64,000 nucleotides of DNA, taken from Rostratula benghalensis. Its lineage: Eukaryota; Chordata; Aves; Charadriiformes; Rostratulidae. The stretch covers positions 3,166,276 through 3,230,275 of the forward strand of contig VXAI01000087.1 in assembly GCA_013399305.1 (NCBI GenBank), read 5' to 3'. The translations under genes were made by a program, and so were the position numbers. The first letter of the stretch is position 1. The number at the start of each line of letters is the position of its first letter. Under the pieces are notes generated by a model. It saw only the letters and a program-made list of their open reading frames with translations, was not told where the DNA came from and searched no databases. Shown here one piece after another: positions 39,434-51,491 of the stretch.

Positions 39434-40674
39434 ACTTAAAATTAAGTCCCTTATAAAACTTTCGTAGAGCATCAAGAAAGACTGAATATGAAGTCTTTAA
39501 CATAAGGAAGGTCTGTTCTTAAAGGGCAGTTCTTGAGAAGTTTTGTCACTGATCTTAATCTTGAACCAGAGCATATTCTTGTGACAAGGACAATTTGATT
39601 GAAATTCATGAATTTCCAAAACCAGAAAGTTAGTTTTTTTCATATCTGAGACCTCAGTACAGTAAGGAGAGCAGAATGTATTTACACTTTCAGGCTTTTC
39701 ATTTGCTTCCAACTCTGTTACTTCTGTCATCTAAAAAGGAGATAATATTAAATTCATCTAGGGAAATTGAATCATGAAATCCTCTATCAAATGTAAAGAT
39801 GAAGTGAATACAAACCCATAAGCAACATTTAATCAGTTTCATTGTTTAAATATTATTCATAGCTGTCAAAACATAATCAGGAAAAGCTACAAGCTCTTTG
39901 TCAGTAACTGCACAAACTGAGTGACACAGAACCCTGTCTATGTTATATAGATATATATATACAAAGATATAAGCATATGCCTTCATTCATACAACAGTGA
40001 GGAGATCATTAAGCTTTTAATACTTCTGTTTCTTAGTTAAAATATGTATGAGTGCAAACTTTTTCTCCAAAAGTGAGAAAATGCTGTAAGACCTTGAGGA
40101 CGTGGGCTAAAAGTGGGGGTTTGCCACATTTGTTAGTTCAATTGAATTAGATTAGCATGAATGAAAAGCATGGGTGGGAAGCTGAAATGCTAACAACCTG
40201 AATCTTGAGGTTTTAATTATAACATATCCTTTTAGCTCAGGCAGCTAGGCCTGGGAATCATCAAGTATGGTCCCAAGAGAAAGGGATCAGTACTACTTCT
40301 ATTATGAAACACGATACATGCTTTCAAACTGCTTGTAAACTCTTCCCAACATGAATTAAATCTTGAAGTGCTCAAAACAGTACTTTGTGGGTTTTTAAGT
40401 CATTCTAAATAGATCTTATTTCCTGATCAATATCCTGCCATTTGTTGGCATACCCGTATGCCCCGTTAAAGATATGGATATTTTTCTCTTATCTTCTCTC
40501 CCTGATTCGCAGCATGATGCGTGAAACAGATAAAGTGGGATGAGATCACCCTGTGTTTGCTATTTTAACTTCATGAAATTGTATTTCAGTTAAATAGATT
40601 TGGCATCATTTCTTAGGAAAGCTATTAATCATTCTGTGCCAGGAAAAAAGATTTCAGAGAGAAATTTCCCTTAA

Positions 40675-40697
40675 GTGAAGTCAGTGGGAGTTGCTGT
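40675..40697. repeat. Possible ancient interspersed repeat remnant
   Basis: A 'gtgaagtcagtgggagtt' core, similar to those at 3558 and 22525. The family is unknown and the evidence weak. Confidence 0.25.
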
Positions 40698-40856
40698 TAT
40701 CAAAAAATTTGTCAGCAATCTTCCAATAATTACAAATTTATGGTAATTCCTACAGAAATAAACAAAACAAAACAAAACCAAAAAAGCCCTACTGAAAACT
40801 AGTCTATTATTTTGAAGTAAAAAAAAAAAAAAGTGTTGTTGATTACTAGCTAAACT

Positions 40857-40882
40857 TTTAAATTAAATTAAATTAAATTTAA
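40857..40882. repeat. TTAAA pentanucleotide repeat
   Basis: About four to five TTAAA/AATTA units in tandem. The array is nearly self-complementary. Confidence 0.8.
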
Positions 40883-41209
40883 TGTGTATAGTCATATGAC
40901 ATATATATTTCCTTTAAAAATAAAAGTGTTAAAAATGATTGTTACTGGCTGTTTTATGTATTTTTCTCCCTGTGATAATTATTGATCTATTCTATCACTG
41001 TTTCTGCTATTCTTAGGTCTATAGACACCTAAACCATAGACCATAACATTCTTTGATCATTCTCATAATTCCTCACTATTACCACTGCTTGCTAATGACA
41101 GGTGTTTTGGGGTATTTTTTTAAATCTTACTGAAAAATTAATATCATGTTTATGATCTTCCAAGGAACATATGTTTACTTTTTACTTTGTTTGTTATTGA
41201 AATCAAGAT

Positions 41210-41570
41210 CAGGAGTTTCCAAAATACAAAATCTGGTGGATGAGCCACTGCAGGCTGTTCCTTGAGGGCAAATGAGCCAGCAGTCAAGGTGACCAGTGAC
41301 TGCACCAACTGGCCAGAGATTCCCTGTGCATCAGATGTGGTGAGATAATGAGTGGGGTCAGGGTCCATTCAGGACATCCTGTCACCACATCAGGCTTGCA
41401 GGGGACAGCATTACCTGTGACACAGGGCTGTAGTCATCCCAGGCGAAATGGCTGGAGACTGCTTCTCCTTTAGTGTGTCTGGGGCAGCAACTGATGTCCC
41501 TGTGCTCCAGGACAATGGGCAGGCAGTGGGGAGGCCCCAGGGGGTTGTGGGTATGGAGAATAAGGTCTCT
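41210..41570. other. Locally GC-richer patch of unknown origin
   Basis: This segment is visibly richer in G and C than the DNA on either side and has few homopolymers. Two minus-strand frames cover it in different phases (41150-41368, 72 codons; 41382-41582, 66 codons), and a plus-strand frame (41473-41721) overlaps. A stop lies directly before the ATG of the first. It could be a decayed exon or pseudogene, an old retroelement piece, or just a composition fluctuation. I recognise no protein motif. Confidence 0.35.
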
Positions 41571-43210
41571 CAGCATCTTCACTTATTCTATGTGCACTGA
41601 CTTTGCTAGAGTTTTCCTGTATTCAGGCCAGCTGGTCCTTGACAAATCTCCTACTGATCCTGAAAAGACTTTTTCTTCTATGCATCACACCAATTCAAAT
41701 CTGATTCTGAACTGTAGTTAAATATTTTACCTGACGGTTTTGAGTTGACTTTTGTCCTTCCTATCACTTGTCTAGGTCTCATACATTAATAAGTCTCATA
41801 AATCATTTGTTGAGAAATATAACAGAAATTTCTGCTTTGCATGCAGTTTAATTTCCTCTCTTACTAAGACACTGTTAATAGACAGTTTTTTGAGGAATTT
41901 GTGTTGTCCAGTTTGCTATAGGTATTGCTGTCAGCAACAAGATTATCTTATCAAAAAACTTGTCATCAGAATGCAAACAAGTTTTAGTTTTATCTTTACT
42001 GACCTTAAGCACTACTGTCCTTTTCACTTTCTTCACGTTCCAATCATATTTGTATCATATTTATCTTATCTGCTCTAATAGCAAAAATACCCTACCTGAA
42101 AGTGTGGTTGGGCAGACATCACATTTATTTCATTTCAGACTATACAACAATTTTTTTTTTCAAATGTCAAAGCATTACTGTTTCTTAAAAACAATGGTGA
42201 GCACTTTTTCTCTACGATAGAAAACCAGGACTTAAAACCAAAACTGCCATTTACTTCTCCCTCAACCTTTCCTTCCATTTGGAATTGTTACTATAATTTG
42301 TTGCCAATACAGAAAAGACATTTATACAAAACATGCATCTTTATCCCAAAGCACTCACGTTGTACTGGTACTTTTTTTTTCAGTCTGCTTTTGTATTCTA
42401 CCTTTTATACACAATATACACTTTAACCTCGGCAAAAAGACAACTCCCAGATATCTAGAATTTCAGTTCCTTTCAAATCAGCACATGTAAGTTCTGATAC
42501 ATATTTAAAAGAAATGTATATTCACGGTTCAAAATTCTCAAGTTTAATCCCTTAGCTTATGAAAAAACATGAAAAAATCAAATTCTGCTTGTACAGTTTT
42601 TCTTATTACAAATGCCATGCAAATCAGGGACAGTTTTCTGCAGAAACATTTGCTGACTGGGCAAAATAAATTAAAAAAAAAAAATAAAAAAATCTCTAAA
42701 ATCACTTTTTGTAGTTATTCGCACAGAAATATAGCTCAGTGGTGAATAAAAATTCATTTGCATATAGCATGAAAAGACTGCTACGGTGCATCCTAGAGAG
42801 CCATCGAGCCTTGGAAAAAGGATCCTAATATCAACAAGGTAATTTTTGTGCTGACAATCCTTAAGGTTGCCATTTGGACTGATTGACTGATCAGCCATCA
42901 ACAAGTTGCTTGGAACAGTGTTTTTATATGAAATGGTGTGAAAGAGGTAGCGTATTGTAGGCATCTGACTGATGGACATGCACACTCTTGACATGGGAAG
43001 GTAGCACAAAACCAGAGACCTATTTAAGAGAAAGTTTCTATTTCGAAGAGTGTGTACCTGATCCTGGCATAAAGAGGGAGACCAGGTGTTGCTCAGATCT
43101 AATCTAAGCAGAAGCACATAAAATCCAGGAGACCACCCACCTTTACAATCAACAAATGAGAATATACATTGATTAGAGCTAGTTAATAGCATTTATCATT
43201 TTAACTCTTT

Positions 43211-43226
43211 AAAAAAAAAAAAAAAA
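43211..43226. repeat. A16 homopolymer
   Basis: Sixteen A residues, with a second A-rich tract at 42671-42691 about 520 bp upstream. Together they bracket the 173-codon minus-strand frame. No target-site duplication was found around either tract. Confidence 0.8.
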
Positions 43227-44724
43227 GTTAAACAACTAATTAAACATAACACCTGCTCCTGTAGTAGCATGATTTTGCAAAACAAAGATTTTTCTAAGTC
43301 CTGAATAAGAATGTATGAAGGAATGTAAATTTCTCTTCCAAATTATATAGTACTAAGCCCGATTGGGAGCTGCTGGTGAGTCACTTGTCATCTCCTGGGC
43401 TCTAAAGCCAAAGCTCCTTCTCTGGAACTGAGAGAAAACAGCACAGCACAGTTTAGCATCACAGGATTGAATTTTCATCTGTTCACCTGAAAAGGTTGCC
43501 TCACACCTGATGCTCAAAGGGAACTGCCCCTCACCTGTTCAGGAGAATGCCAAGATACTAAACAGCTTGAACCAAAACCAGAATTTAAAGGATGTAAATC
43601 ACCTTGCCCAGGTGTTTTGGCTTTACATCTGCTTGTCGGACATACGTATGTTGGCCATATATGTAGCTAATATGAATGAATCCAGCAGTGCTTAACATCA
43701 TATCATCAGCCTTGTTTCTCACACTGCTCCTCCCAATTCTTTTGTCTATTTATTTATTTTTAATTTTGTTCAGGTTTCACTTGCTTATGACTGACTAACT
43801 GGGGAATATAGAGGTTGGAGGCAGGACAGGAACCGGTGTGGTTATTAAGAGATGTCAGCCTGAGAGGAGCAGTTCTCCTGCTCTGCTATTTAAGCCTTCC
43901 AAGGTAGGTTTCAGTAATGCAATCTCTTCTTTTGCATTTAGACTCTCCTCCTTTCTTGCAGGCCTCATTTTTTCTCTGTGAGGCATTTAATCTCTTCCAT
44001 CTTTTTCCTCATTCATGACCTGGTATCCAATTACAGTAACTATTCTTGCTTCCTCATGTCAGCTATATCTTTTCAGTATTTATCATTTTCAAATAGTATC
44101 TCTTTCCACAGACTTTCTTCATATTTTTAGCCTTAAAAAGCCAATTAAAATTCACAGGAGCTGAGAAGTCTAACATTTTTTCACTGTTTTTAGCAATTTT
44201 CATCATAGTCGGTTTTTATATGCAAATATAGTCTTCAGCTTGATATTTCAGAGTTAGGCAAAAAACACAGCCATTAGCAGCTTATGATTCCTACTGAAAT
44301 TTGCCCCAGGTAAAATGTTTGATTCACTGTAGCTGGAGATCAGAATGATTAGAATATCAAGTTTAAATAGCTGTTTTTAATGCCTCATTTGACATGTTAA
44401 AGCCAGCATGCCTGTCCATTTTTAAGAGACCTGGCAATTCTGATGCACATGACTGCCACAAGACACTACCTGTTACTGTATTTTAACTAGGTACTAATTG
44501 CCACCTTCAAGCTAGATGAACTTGCACAAATCAATAATATGCTTTCATTTAATTTATGTGTAATAATTACTTAAAATAACTAAAAATTATGCCATTTTAA
44601 AGGCTGTGTTCTGGACTGCAGGTGTTCATAGGGTAAAATACATTTAACCCAGTCCAGTATTTCTTGTATGTCCCTATGCTGCTGCATTTTCAAGAAATTT
44701 GGAATTCCAGTGTCTTTGATTACA

Positions 44725-45110
44725 TGGAATCATAGAATCATTCAGGTTGGAAAAGACTTGGGATCATCGAGTCCAACCATCAACTCCACTCTACAAAGTT
44801 CTCCCCTACACCATATCCCCCAACACCACACCTACTGACTCTGAAACACATTCAGGGATGGGGACTCAACCACCCCCCTGGGCAGCCTATTCCTGTGTCT
44901 GACTGCTCTTTCTGGGAAAAATTCTTTCCTAATGTTCAGCCTAAACCTACCCTGTTGCATCTTGAAGCCATTCCCTCTTGTTCTATCGCTAATTACCTGT
45001 GAGAACAGACCAGCACCAACCTCTCTACAATGCCCTTTCAAGTAGCTGTAGAGAGCAATGAGTTCTCCCCTCAGCTTCCTCTGCACTCACTCCAGCACCT
45101 CAATATCTCA
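44725..45110 (-). mobile_element. CR1 LINE 3' fragment with ORF2 C-terminus, internal deletion likely
   Basis: The 3' end is at 44725: 'aatcatagaatcattcaggt' is the reverse complement of the CR1 tail. The minus-strand frame 44832-45086 stays open for 84 codons and shows the CR1 ORF2 end: [16 protein letters not shown], then [20 protein letters not shown] and [12 protein letters not shown]. Beyond about 45081 the text jumps to 'ctccagcacctcaatatct', which in typical CR1 copies lies roughly 100 bp further into the element. This suggests an internal deletion in this copy (recalled consensus, not aligned). It is the same subfamily as 11458-11542. Confidence 0.95.
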
Positions 45111-45763
45111 ATATACTTACGGTGTACTTTTTTTTAAGACAGTCTTTTAGTCCCTGGCACACTTCTCTCCCATTAGATTCACTCACAAATGCAATGTATA
45201 AAAATGAACATAATTCAAAAGGAAATAGTTAGAAAACATTTATTGAAAGTCAGCTTAGTATTCTAATTTACCTTCCACTAAGTACTGTATTTTAAAACAA
45301 AAAACCAAAAAGGTAACAAAAAAACCCCAAACCAACCCAACAGTATTAAAAAAAAATCACATATGATATTTATTTTTTTTATTTTTATGGATTTTTTTAT
45401 TTCTTTCAGAAATTGTGAGTTGACAAATCAGCACAAAATTAAATGCATCTTCCTTGATAATTCAAGAAAGAAAGGCAAAATGTTTCATTAATTTGCAGAC
45501 TATGAAGAACTTAAACATGAGTAAACAGTCTTCTGTTAAGGTTTCTGGATGACTCTGAAGAACCATTTGTAGAGCTAATTTATAATTTTTTCCCCTGATG
45601 AAAATACAGGTGATAAGGACTTCACTTGTCCCTTTCAATGAATCATTCTCTATCTTATCTCAGTTGCTAAAAATAAGTCAGGAAAAAATAGCTGAAGCTG
45701 ATTTAAAATTATTTCTGTTTCATTTCACTGAATATGGTGTTAAAATATGTTTCATCCAATTAA

Positions 45764-45803
45764 NNNNNNNNNNNNNNNNNNNNNNNNNNNNNNNNNNNNN
45801 NNN
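45764..45803. other. Assembly gap of 40 N
   Basis: Forty consecutive N. The left flank ends 'ccaattaa' and the right flank starts 'attaattaa' followed by an A run, so the missing sequence probably includes AT-rich low-complexity DNA. The N count may be an estimate. The 95-codon frame 45598-45885 that crosses it is meaningless. Confidence 0.98.
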
Positions 45804-48800
45804 ATTAATTAAAAAAAAAAAAAAGAAGGTTTTTTTACAGAAATTTGCAAGTGGGAATGTTGATAATCATTTGCTCAAGGATTAAATCTCACCATCGTGC
45901 TGAACCCCATATCTCAGGGGTATATGCATACAGTGTTTAGTACAGAGGTCTGCTTCTCAATCCTTGCTGCCAATACTTTGCCATTCCCTGCACTGAAAAT
46001 AAAAAAGTGGACTTTAATTTAATTTTCCCAATAAAATGCAGAGAGATGGCATTCAAGTAGGAATTCCTTCCCTCTTGGGGAGGCTGTAGTTAAAAACACG
46101 TCTGTGGCAGAGAATAAGTAGTAGTAAAGAGCTTCACTTGTGTCACAAACATCTGAGTTACACCTCATGTACGGACAGATTGCAGTTCCAAGAGCAAACA
46201 TGCCCAGAGAGGCCATCTCACAGCACCCCTTGGGGATCACTCACTCTAGCTGAGGTCTCTGATTTCTCTGCTCCTGCAAGAAGAGAATCACACAACCATT
46301 TGTAAATATAGCTCCCCGGTTTGCAACTTTGTTTCTGCCCCAAATTTTCTTTTCAAATGTTTTTCAAGCAAATCACTTAATCTGAAGTGACAACTAGTTT
46401 CAGAAAATGCAAAATTACAATCTTTCTGTTCCCCTCTAGTGCAATTCCACATCAAGATTTTTCAGGTGTACCCTAAAAAATATTGTTTAGTGCTTCTTTG
46501 GACCTTTCTGGATAGCCACAGAAGGCCTCTTCTGTGAAGACTTCAATATTCTCTACTATTCCAATTTATTTTTCAATACTGAAAGGCCTCTCGTATTATT
46601 CATTCTTAAAATCTTTCTTTGCAACTCTATGATTTATATGATATTAATTTGGAATTAGAAAATAATATGCTTAAATTGAGTACTATATAAATCTGGGTTT
46701 TACCAGTAATTTCAACACGATGTACCACAGCTCGCAATACTAATTCAGAGAGGTAGTCTGAGAAAAGCTTATTTTGTATCACAAAATAAAAAGGTCTTTA
46801 TTTGGAAACAAGAAAGCAAGTAACTAATATCTGAGAAATTTGTAGAGGTCTGAGCAGCATATAGAATGTTGAATTCTGAAAAGCATTGTCTGCTACATGC
46901 AATTCCCCAACTCATTTTAAACAGCAGTGATTGCCGTTATGATGCAGTTGGGGGACCTTGTTAGCCACTTTCTCATTGTGTTACCACAGGGCAGCTCTGT
47001 ACAGCAGAGGTGATGTATCAAGAGGTGTTAAGAGTAGAAGGACAGGTGAAAACCTCTTCAATAAGTCTGGAGTTTGCTGTAAACAATAATTTTGCATATT
47101 TTGCAAAATAATTACTTTTTTTTTAAAAGGCGTAGTTTTTCCTAAACCTCCTTAAGTAGTGAATGCAGCGTCTGAACAGGAGAGGCAGCACAAACATTAA
47201 AACATATTTAATATTCAATCCTGTTAGCAGACACTTTCTCCCTTAATATAAAAAGGTTTCTACAACAGTTCAAATGCTCACCAGAGGGTCTTTACTAGGC
47301 CAGGATCTTTGAGGCAATGGTTCAAATAGTTTAAAAAATATTTAAATTATGGAAACATACATGTGTACATTTTTAATCATACAACAAAATCACACACTCC
47401 GTCCCTCTGCTCAGAGCAATGCTAACTTTTACGTTACAAATGTGGAAAATAATAAATTTCTACATCTATTCTTGATTCTGAATGTTCCTATTTTCGAAAG
47501 TTAGTCCATGTCTGTAGTTGAAGAGGTAAGAGTTCAGAGTCCTGGTTATTCGAAAAAATGGAACATTAAAATAAATTGCACATACATATTTGACTTTTCT
47601 GTCATAGATATTTGACTTTTCTATTATTACTGTATTCTAAGAAATATATATTTCTTTTTATCTTTGATTCACTTTTAAAATGTTTTGATGTGAAAACAGA
47701 CTACAAGAACAGTCTTCTCCATTCGCTTCTATTTTTATTCCCATTAATACAATGTATGTCCACCCATATTAACATTCAGGCTGTGTGACCTAGACTACCA
47801 TGTTGCAGTAATTATTATGTTTTCACACCTGTTTAGCTCTCATGCTCTCAAACAATAGGAAACTAGAGGTAAAGAAAATCTGCTGCCTCAAAAGGATTTA
47901 GAGACTAGCAATGGACTTCCTGCAGTTTTTGTTGTATCTTCCAGAATTCAAGTTTTCATTATAAAAAAAAGGAAGTTCCCGGAATACCAAATTTTAGGAG
48001 AAGCCCTCACTGTGTAAGATGTGTTCAGAAGAAAGCAATTTTTATGAAAGAGGAGTAAACTCCTCTCATTCCTCTTACTGCATTGTTAAATGTAACAGTG
48101 TAATTACCTACACAGTTAAGCAAAGAGATGCTGATTGTCATAGCAGAACCAATAGGCTATGGCACTTATCCACTGTGACTAACTGTATCTGCCACCTCGG
48201 AGATGCCATTCAGTTGAAAATGTTTCTTAAACATAACAGAAGCTTTAACTACCCAGGGTTACACCATTTGACTTTTAAAGGTTTGCTTTTTTTTAAAAGG
48301 AAAAAAAATTAAAATAAAACAAGAAAAGAATTATTCCAAGTTTAGTAAGCTGAAAACCGTTAGAATCTCCTAGAAAGTTGTCCAGCTCAAAATATTTTTG
48401 AGCTTATCACACTTTGACTATTTAGCCTGCATCTTAATACAATCTTAACACAGATACAGAAAAAGAATCAGGAAAAAATGTACACGAAATTTCCATGGAA
48501 TTTATAAAATGCTGAAGAAAAATATTTACTTATTTTCTTACAATGGACTCACCCAACATTTGTGGGGAACTACTAAAGTAACTTCTTCGCCAACTACTGC
48601 ATGTTTTTCATTAACACTACACCTTTCCTGGCATTTAAAATTGCTTATGTAGCCACAAACACTCTTGTGGGTCAGGAGCCAGGACCAGACCCAGAACAGA
48701 AAGCAGGAAGAGAAGAAATTCCAGACCTTTCCACATGTACCTCTCCCAAGCTGGGTTTTACTCACAATTTCAACTGTAATTGGTGTCTGAGAGCCCAGTC

Positions 48801-48837
48801 TTAGGCAATGACAATGAGGGAGCAAAAGTATAGGGAA

Positions 48838-48857
48838 GAAAAGAAAAGAAAAGAAAA
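48838..48857. repeat. GAAAA pentanucleotide microsatellite
   Basis: Four perfect GAAAA units. Confidence 0.85.
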
Positions 48858-49553
48858 TGGTATTACAGACATATGGTGAGGTCTATGTGCTAAGTGCAGG
48901 GGCAGGAGGTAGCTGGGATGAAGTGGGATGTAACAGGTCAAGTCTCACCTCATGTGGTGTAGCTGAGGCAATTCCTTCCCTTTCAGATGAGGTACCCAGA
49001 GGATGATCAACACCACAAGCTTTTGAGCTGTTTTGCTTCTGAGATGCAAAAACATCTCACTGAAAGGTAGTGAAGCAGCACCAAAGAGAACTTCTTTTAT
49101 ACTTCTCAAAAAAAAATGCTTCCAGAGGAACATCCCCTTCATGTAGACAATGCAGCAATGCACCATCCCACTGCATTACAGTAGGACCTGTGTACTTCTA
49201 ATCTGCCATGAATTTTCTTCCTGCTTGTCCTCTGTAGGTGACTAAATTTTATATACTTTTAAATGGGTGCTCTTCTAACCAATAACACTGTGATTACATA
49301 AAGGGTTCTTAGTGCAGAAAAGTGTGATTTTGCCATTAGTAAAGCTAAGTATATGTGTTCCAATTGTCCTAAGGTTGGAAATCAGAAGGATTTGTAAGTA
49401 GAGAGGAAAAATAATTACTTTTTCTTTCCTTTTTTTCCTCTGACCTGCATCAGAATTTTCCAAGCAATATATTTATAATTATTACTGCCATAATTGAGAA
49501 ATGTATGACATCAAAAATATAGCTAAAATTAGTTGAAGTGCATCACAGCAGAA

Positions 49554-49589
49554 GAGTTATATAGAATTATATAGAGTTATATAGAATTG
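49554..49589 (+). repeat. 10-bp tandem repeat, about 3.5 units
   Basis: The units are gagttatata, gaattatata, gagttatata and a partial gaatt. The G/A alternation at the third base of successive units suggests duplication of a 20-bp pair. Confidence 0.85.
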
Positions 49590-50469
49590 ATGAAGAATTA
49601 TTTTGTGAGTGGTTGCTTACAGTGATATATTCTCACCAGCCCTAAAGTGTAGACTTAAGTTTTAGAAGAAAATATAAAAAACCCAAAGTATTAGCACAGT
49701 GGGACACCAGGACCCATGCCCAGGGCTCTACAGTAACAGAGATGAATAAAAATTATGCTATTAATGTAGCACGAAATACAAATTCTGCTTACAGAGCTAG
49801 AGTTCCAGTCTGAAACTCCTGGAGAGGAAAACATAAGCTTGAGGGTGGTTAGTTCTGCTATTGAGAACAATACATCCATAGTATTCAAACAATTGTAGAT
49901 GTATGTGAAAAAAACTAGCATCAGGAAATTTTCCTCCTTTTTAGATAGTAGAAATTCCTTACCAGAAAAAAAACAAGCAGTTTTTTGTTCTTTAAAGGCT
50001 CAGAACTAATCTTTCTGTTAAAGAAAAGAGGGGGAAGAGAGCAGGAAAGGGTGGTGGCTGGCTGGAAAGGATGAACACAACCTGATGATCAGAAACACGC
50101 CAGTTCCCAGACTGTGTCTCACTTTACTCTGACCACCAAAAGTTGGGCAACTAATAAAAGCTTTGTTACTCAGACTCACTATTGTCAAGAAAAACATTTC
50201 ATAGGTGTCTATAACAGCTGGGTGGAATCAGCTTCTAGAGGTGACCAACTCTCTCTTACGGCAGTAGAGGAATCCTAGGCAGATCGCTTAGACTTTTAAA
50301 TAGATAAATGTAGATCACATTGGGTCCACTTGGGTAACTGCCCATATTAATCAGTTGAATGTGTACAGGGTTTTCTCTGACACTGAGTTCTACTCAGCTT
50401 GTACATTGTGAGCTTATGCATCCATACTACCAAGCTTTTTTACTCTCCAAAATGAGATAGTAGCATAAA

Positions 50470-50840
50470 GAGAAGATTCTGGGGAGACCTTATAGCAGCC
50501 TTCCAGTATCTGAAGGGAGCCTGCAGAAGAGCTGGAGAGGGGCTCTTTGTCAGGAAATGTAGTGACAGGACAACAGTTAATGGCTTTAAATAGAAAGAAG
50601 GGAGATATAGACTGAATACCAGAAAGAAGTTCTACTTTGAGGGTGGTGAGGCATTGGAACAGGTTGCCCAGAGAAGTTGTGGATGCCCCATCCCTGGAAA
50701 TGTTTAAAGCCAGTCTGGATGGGGCTTTGAGCAACCTGCTCTAGTGGGAGGTGTCCCTGCCCATGGCAGGGGTTTGGAACTTGATTATCTTTAAGGTCCC
50801 TTCCAACTCTAACCATACTACATGATTCTGTGATTCTATG
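50470..50840 (+). mobile_element. CR1 LINE 3' fragment with broken ORF2 end
   Basis: A plus-strand CR1 of about 370 bp. The plus-strand reading gives GDLIAAFQYLKGACRRAGEG, then CSDRTTVNGFK, then an in-frame TAG at 50591-50593. A frameshift near 50637 moves the reading to LRVVRHWNRLPREVVDAPSL and ALSNLL, ending at the normal ORF2 stop TAG (50742-50744). The 3' UTR runs through 'ggtcccttccaac' to the tail 'gattctgtgattctatga'. It is 5' truncated and dead. Minus-strand frames over it (50414-50734, 50586-50816) are shadows. Confidence 0.95.
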
Positions 50841-51390
50841 AACTTATTTGTTGGGAATGCTCCATGTTAATTGCCCAGCCGCATTCAGAGTTGTGCAGGT
50901 AGTACTGCCTGGTATAAATCAAAGCCATGTCAGGGACCATGTTAAAAATTTGACAGTGAAGCAAGTGAAGTACCAGTGCATGGCAATCTTGCCTGACACA
51001 GTGGAATTTTCCAGTATAAAGCAGCCCATCAGTCTCTTTCCTTCATCGGTTTAGGACTCTTTAAAAGAATTTATGGATGAACATACAACTATATGTTTTT
51101 CTCTACTAGCTATTCATCCATCACTTTTACATTAATTGCTGTTAGGCAATGTAACATTGTAACAGCTAAGTAGCAAAAGACAGGCCTCCTGCTGCAGCAT
51201 TCAAGTCTACTTTTAGCTAGTTAAATATCTAGCAGCTCATGGAATACTTCATCTAGCTAAACTATTGCAGTAAAACAGTAGGTGGTAAATGGTAAAGCTT
51301 TAGATCCAGCTCACTGCTATAAAATTATCCCCACAGCCTTTATATGTTCTGGTTACAAATTAATAAAACAAGAATCTAAATCAGCATAAG
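50841..51390. other. Spacer between two CR1 fragments
   Basis: Unique-looking sequence with no recognised gene. The 68-codon plus frame 50848-51054 starts just after the CR1 tail and has no identifiable domain. Confidence 0.55.
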
Positions 51391-51491
51391 GTGGATGCAG
51401 CTTTGAGCAACCTGGTCTAGTGGGAGGTGTCCCTGCCTCCCACCTAAGGTCCTTAAGGTCCCTTCCAAACAAAACCCTTCTGTGATTGTAT
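51391..51491 (+). mobile_element. CR1 LINE 3' terminal fragment
   Basis: It shares 'ctttgagcaacctg', 'tctagtgggaggtgtccctg' and 'ggtcccttccaa' with the copy at 50470, in the same orientation. It is therefore the same subfamily, reduced to the last codons of ORF2 plus the 3' UTR. The piece between 'gtccctgcc' and 'ccttaaggtc' differs from the other copy, and the tail is decayed (ttctgtgattgtatc). Confidence 0.9.

Larger units (their letters stand above)
38166..44724. other. Non-coding sequence with two longer unexplained open frames
   Basis: This stretch contains the window's longest open frames (plus 38283-38813, 176 codons; minus 42671-43192, 173 codons), neither with a recognisable domain. 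A locally GC-richer patch lies at about 41210-41570. Simple repeats and poly-A tracts (A14 at 40819-40832, A12 at 42673-42684, A16 at 43211-43226) are scattered through it. I do not call any gene here. Confidence 0.5.
45111..50469. other. Non-coding AT-rich sequence containing an assembly gap
   Basis: No gene is recognised. Frames of 97 codons (48019-48312) and 95 codons (minus 48538-48825) have no identifiable domain. Short tandem repeats occur at 48838-48857 and 49554-49589. The N run at 45764-45803 is listed separately. Confidence 0.6.

Noticed and set aside
41526..41555. G-rich text in the GC-richer patch as a possible quadruplex
   Set aside because: Only three G-runs of three or more; below the usual rule.
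45598..45885. 95-codon frame crossing the N gap
   Set aside because: The reading depends on 40 unknown bases; no meaning can be attached.
50414..50816. Minus-strand frames of 106 and 76 codons
   Set aside because: Antisense to the plus-strand CR1 at 50470-50840.
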